Below, one piece after another: positions 23,930 through 24,715 of a stretch of DNA of 24,715 bases; the first letter of the stretch is position 1, and the number at the start of each line of letters is the position of its first letter. This stretch comes from an uncultured Actinomyces sp. (GTDB lineage: Bacteria; Actinomycetota; Actinomycetes; Actinomycetales; Actinomycetaceae): NCBI GenBank assembly GCA_902373545.1, contig CABKMZ010000026.1:1-24715 (forward strand), written 5' to 3'. The notes beneath the pieces were generated by a model. That model was not told where the DNA came from, made no database searches, and worked only from the letters and a program-made list of their open reading frames with translations. A program made the translations under genes and the position numbers.

Positions 23930-24715
23930 TCACTCGGCGGCTGAGTCATCCTCCTGCCGCTCTAGCTCGCGCTTGGCTGCTTCGAGGTTCTCGCGTACCG
24001 TTTTAGTGAGTGAGTTGTCGCGTCCCAGACCCGTAATACAATCTGCGAGGGTGGCCTCAAATATAGCGATGGCTTTGGCGTATTGTTCTGCCCGCTGGTA
24101 GGTCCATGCGAGTTCGTTGCGGTCCTTGATGGTGTCGGGGTGTTGTGGGCCGTGGGTGTTGGTGAGATCAGCGATTATATCTTCGTGTTCAGCGATGGCG
24201 TCGGCGTATTGTCCCGCCCGATGGTAGGTCCGTGCGAGTTCGTCGCGGGCCTCGATGGTGTCGGGGTGTACGGGCCCGCGGGTGCTTGTAAGTTGAGCGA
24301 TTATCTCTTCGTGTTCAGCGATGGCGTCGGCGTATTGTCCCGTATACTGGTAGGTCCGTGCGAGTTCGTTGCGGGCCTTGATGGTGTCGGGGTGTTCGGG
24401 CCCGCGGGTGCTTGTAAGTTGAGCGATTATCTCTTCGTGTACAGCGACGGCGTCGGCGTATTGTCCTGCATACCGGTAGGTCCATGCGAGTTCGTTGCGG
24501 GCCTTGATGGTGTCGGGGTGTTGTGGGCCGTGGGTGTTGGTGAGATCAGCGATTATATCTTCGTGTTCAGCGATGGCGTCGGCGTATTGTCCCGCCCGAT
24601 GGTAGGTCCGTGCGAGTTCGTCGCGGGCCTCGATGGTGTCGGGGTGTACGGGCCCGCGGGTGCTTGTAAGTTGAGCGATTATCTCTTTGTGCACAGCGAT
24701 GGCGTCGGCGTATTG
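23930..24715 (-). CDS. TPR protein, second type (5' part outside the window)
   Basis: The frame stays open to the window edge, so the N-terminus is missing. The visible 262 residues hold 42-residue repeats with the pattern H-P-D-T-I-K-A-R-N-E-L-A-x-T-Y-x-x-A-G-Q-Y-A-D-A-I, then H-E-E-I-I-A-x-L-T. Four are near-identical, one further is cut by the edge, and a degenerate one precedes the C-terminal helix LEAAKRELERQEDDSAAE. Some kinesin-light-chain-like bacterial repeats look like this, and they often lie C-terminal to enzymatic or NTPase domains; whether such a domain exists here cannot be seen. Base composition is slightly less GC-rich than in the neighbours. The stop is at 23930, 18 nt from a strong hairpin. 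Confidence 0.85.
   Translation of the reverse strand, partial: QYADAIAVHKEIIAQLTSTRGPVHPDTIEARDELARTYHRAGQYADAIAEHEDIIADLTNTHGPQHPDTIKARNELAWTYRYAGQYADAVAVHEEIIAQLTSTRGPEHPDTIKARNELARTYQYTGQYADAIAEHEEIIAQLTSTRGPVHPDTIEARDELARTYHRAGQYADAIAEHEDIIADLTNTHGPQHPDTIKDRNELAWTYQRAEQYAKAIAIFEATLADCITGLGRDNSLTKTVRENLEAAKRELERQEDDSAAE
24124..24309 (-). repeat. Exact 186-bp direct repeat, copy 1
   Basis: Identical base for base to 24502-24687, offset 378 bp (three 42-codon units). It lies inside the second TPR gene. Confidence 0.9.
24502..24687 (-). repeat. Exact 186-bp direct repeat, copy 2
   Basis: The partner of 24124-24309. The match stops at 24688 (T instead of C), so the duplicated block was larger and has begun to diverge or continues beyond the edge. 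Confidence 0.9.

Overview
The window is high-GC DNA with the conserved gene order of an actinobacterial chromosome. Gene content and codon use suggest an Actinomycetaceae member (Actinomyces/Schaalia-like); that placement is inference from synteny, because no search could be run. Apart from the two repeat-protein genes it reads as core genome: no transposase, integrase, CRISPR array or phage gene is visible.

Region 1 (1-12,331, nearly all on +): a divergent, apparently metal-site-degenerate M23-like exported protein, then rpsB-tsf, pyrH-frr-cdsA-rlmN, two small DivIVA-domain proteins, dxr, an RseP/Rip1-type site-2 protease and ispG. From frr to the protease the genes overlap by 1-4 bases and look translationally coupled. 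The block joins ribosome biogenesis and recycling, UMP and CDP-diacylglycerol supply, the MEP isoprenoid pathway (dxr, ispG) and envelope proteolysis. A SRPBCC-fold protein and a small three-helix membrane protein follow.

Region 2 (12,332-17,311, +): proS-def, closed by a perfect 17-bp hairpin; a DUF3145 gene overlapping an acyl-carrier-protein-like gene that lacks the phosphopantetheine serine; then aspA with a good promoter.

Region 3 (17,339-24,715, mostly -): a flavin reductase-like gene, a large exported TPR protein with ten 42-residue repeats, and aceE (pyruvate dehydrogenase E1). Divergent from aceE, on +, are a DUF3052 gene, possibly behind a leaderless 17-codon upstream ORF, and tRNA-Val(UAC). 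A second TPR gene runs off the right edge.

Cross-cutting signals: several genes appear leaderless, with a -10-like hexamer exactly 6 bases before the start codon. Two families of near-identical hairpins are reused as gene-end terminators; one of them ends both TPR genes. The second TPR gene contains a recent in-frame 378-bp-period duplication. The least conventional items are the serine-less ACP beside DUF3145, the tandem DivIVA-module proteins and the TPR pair with shared terminators.
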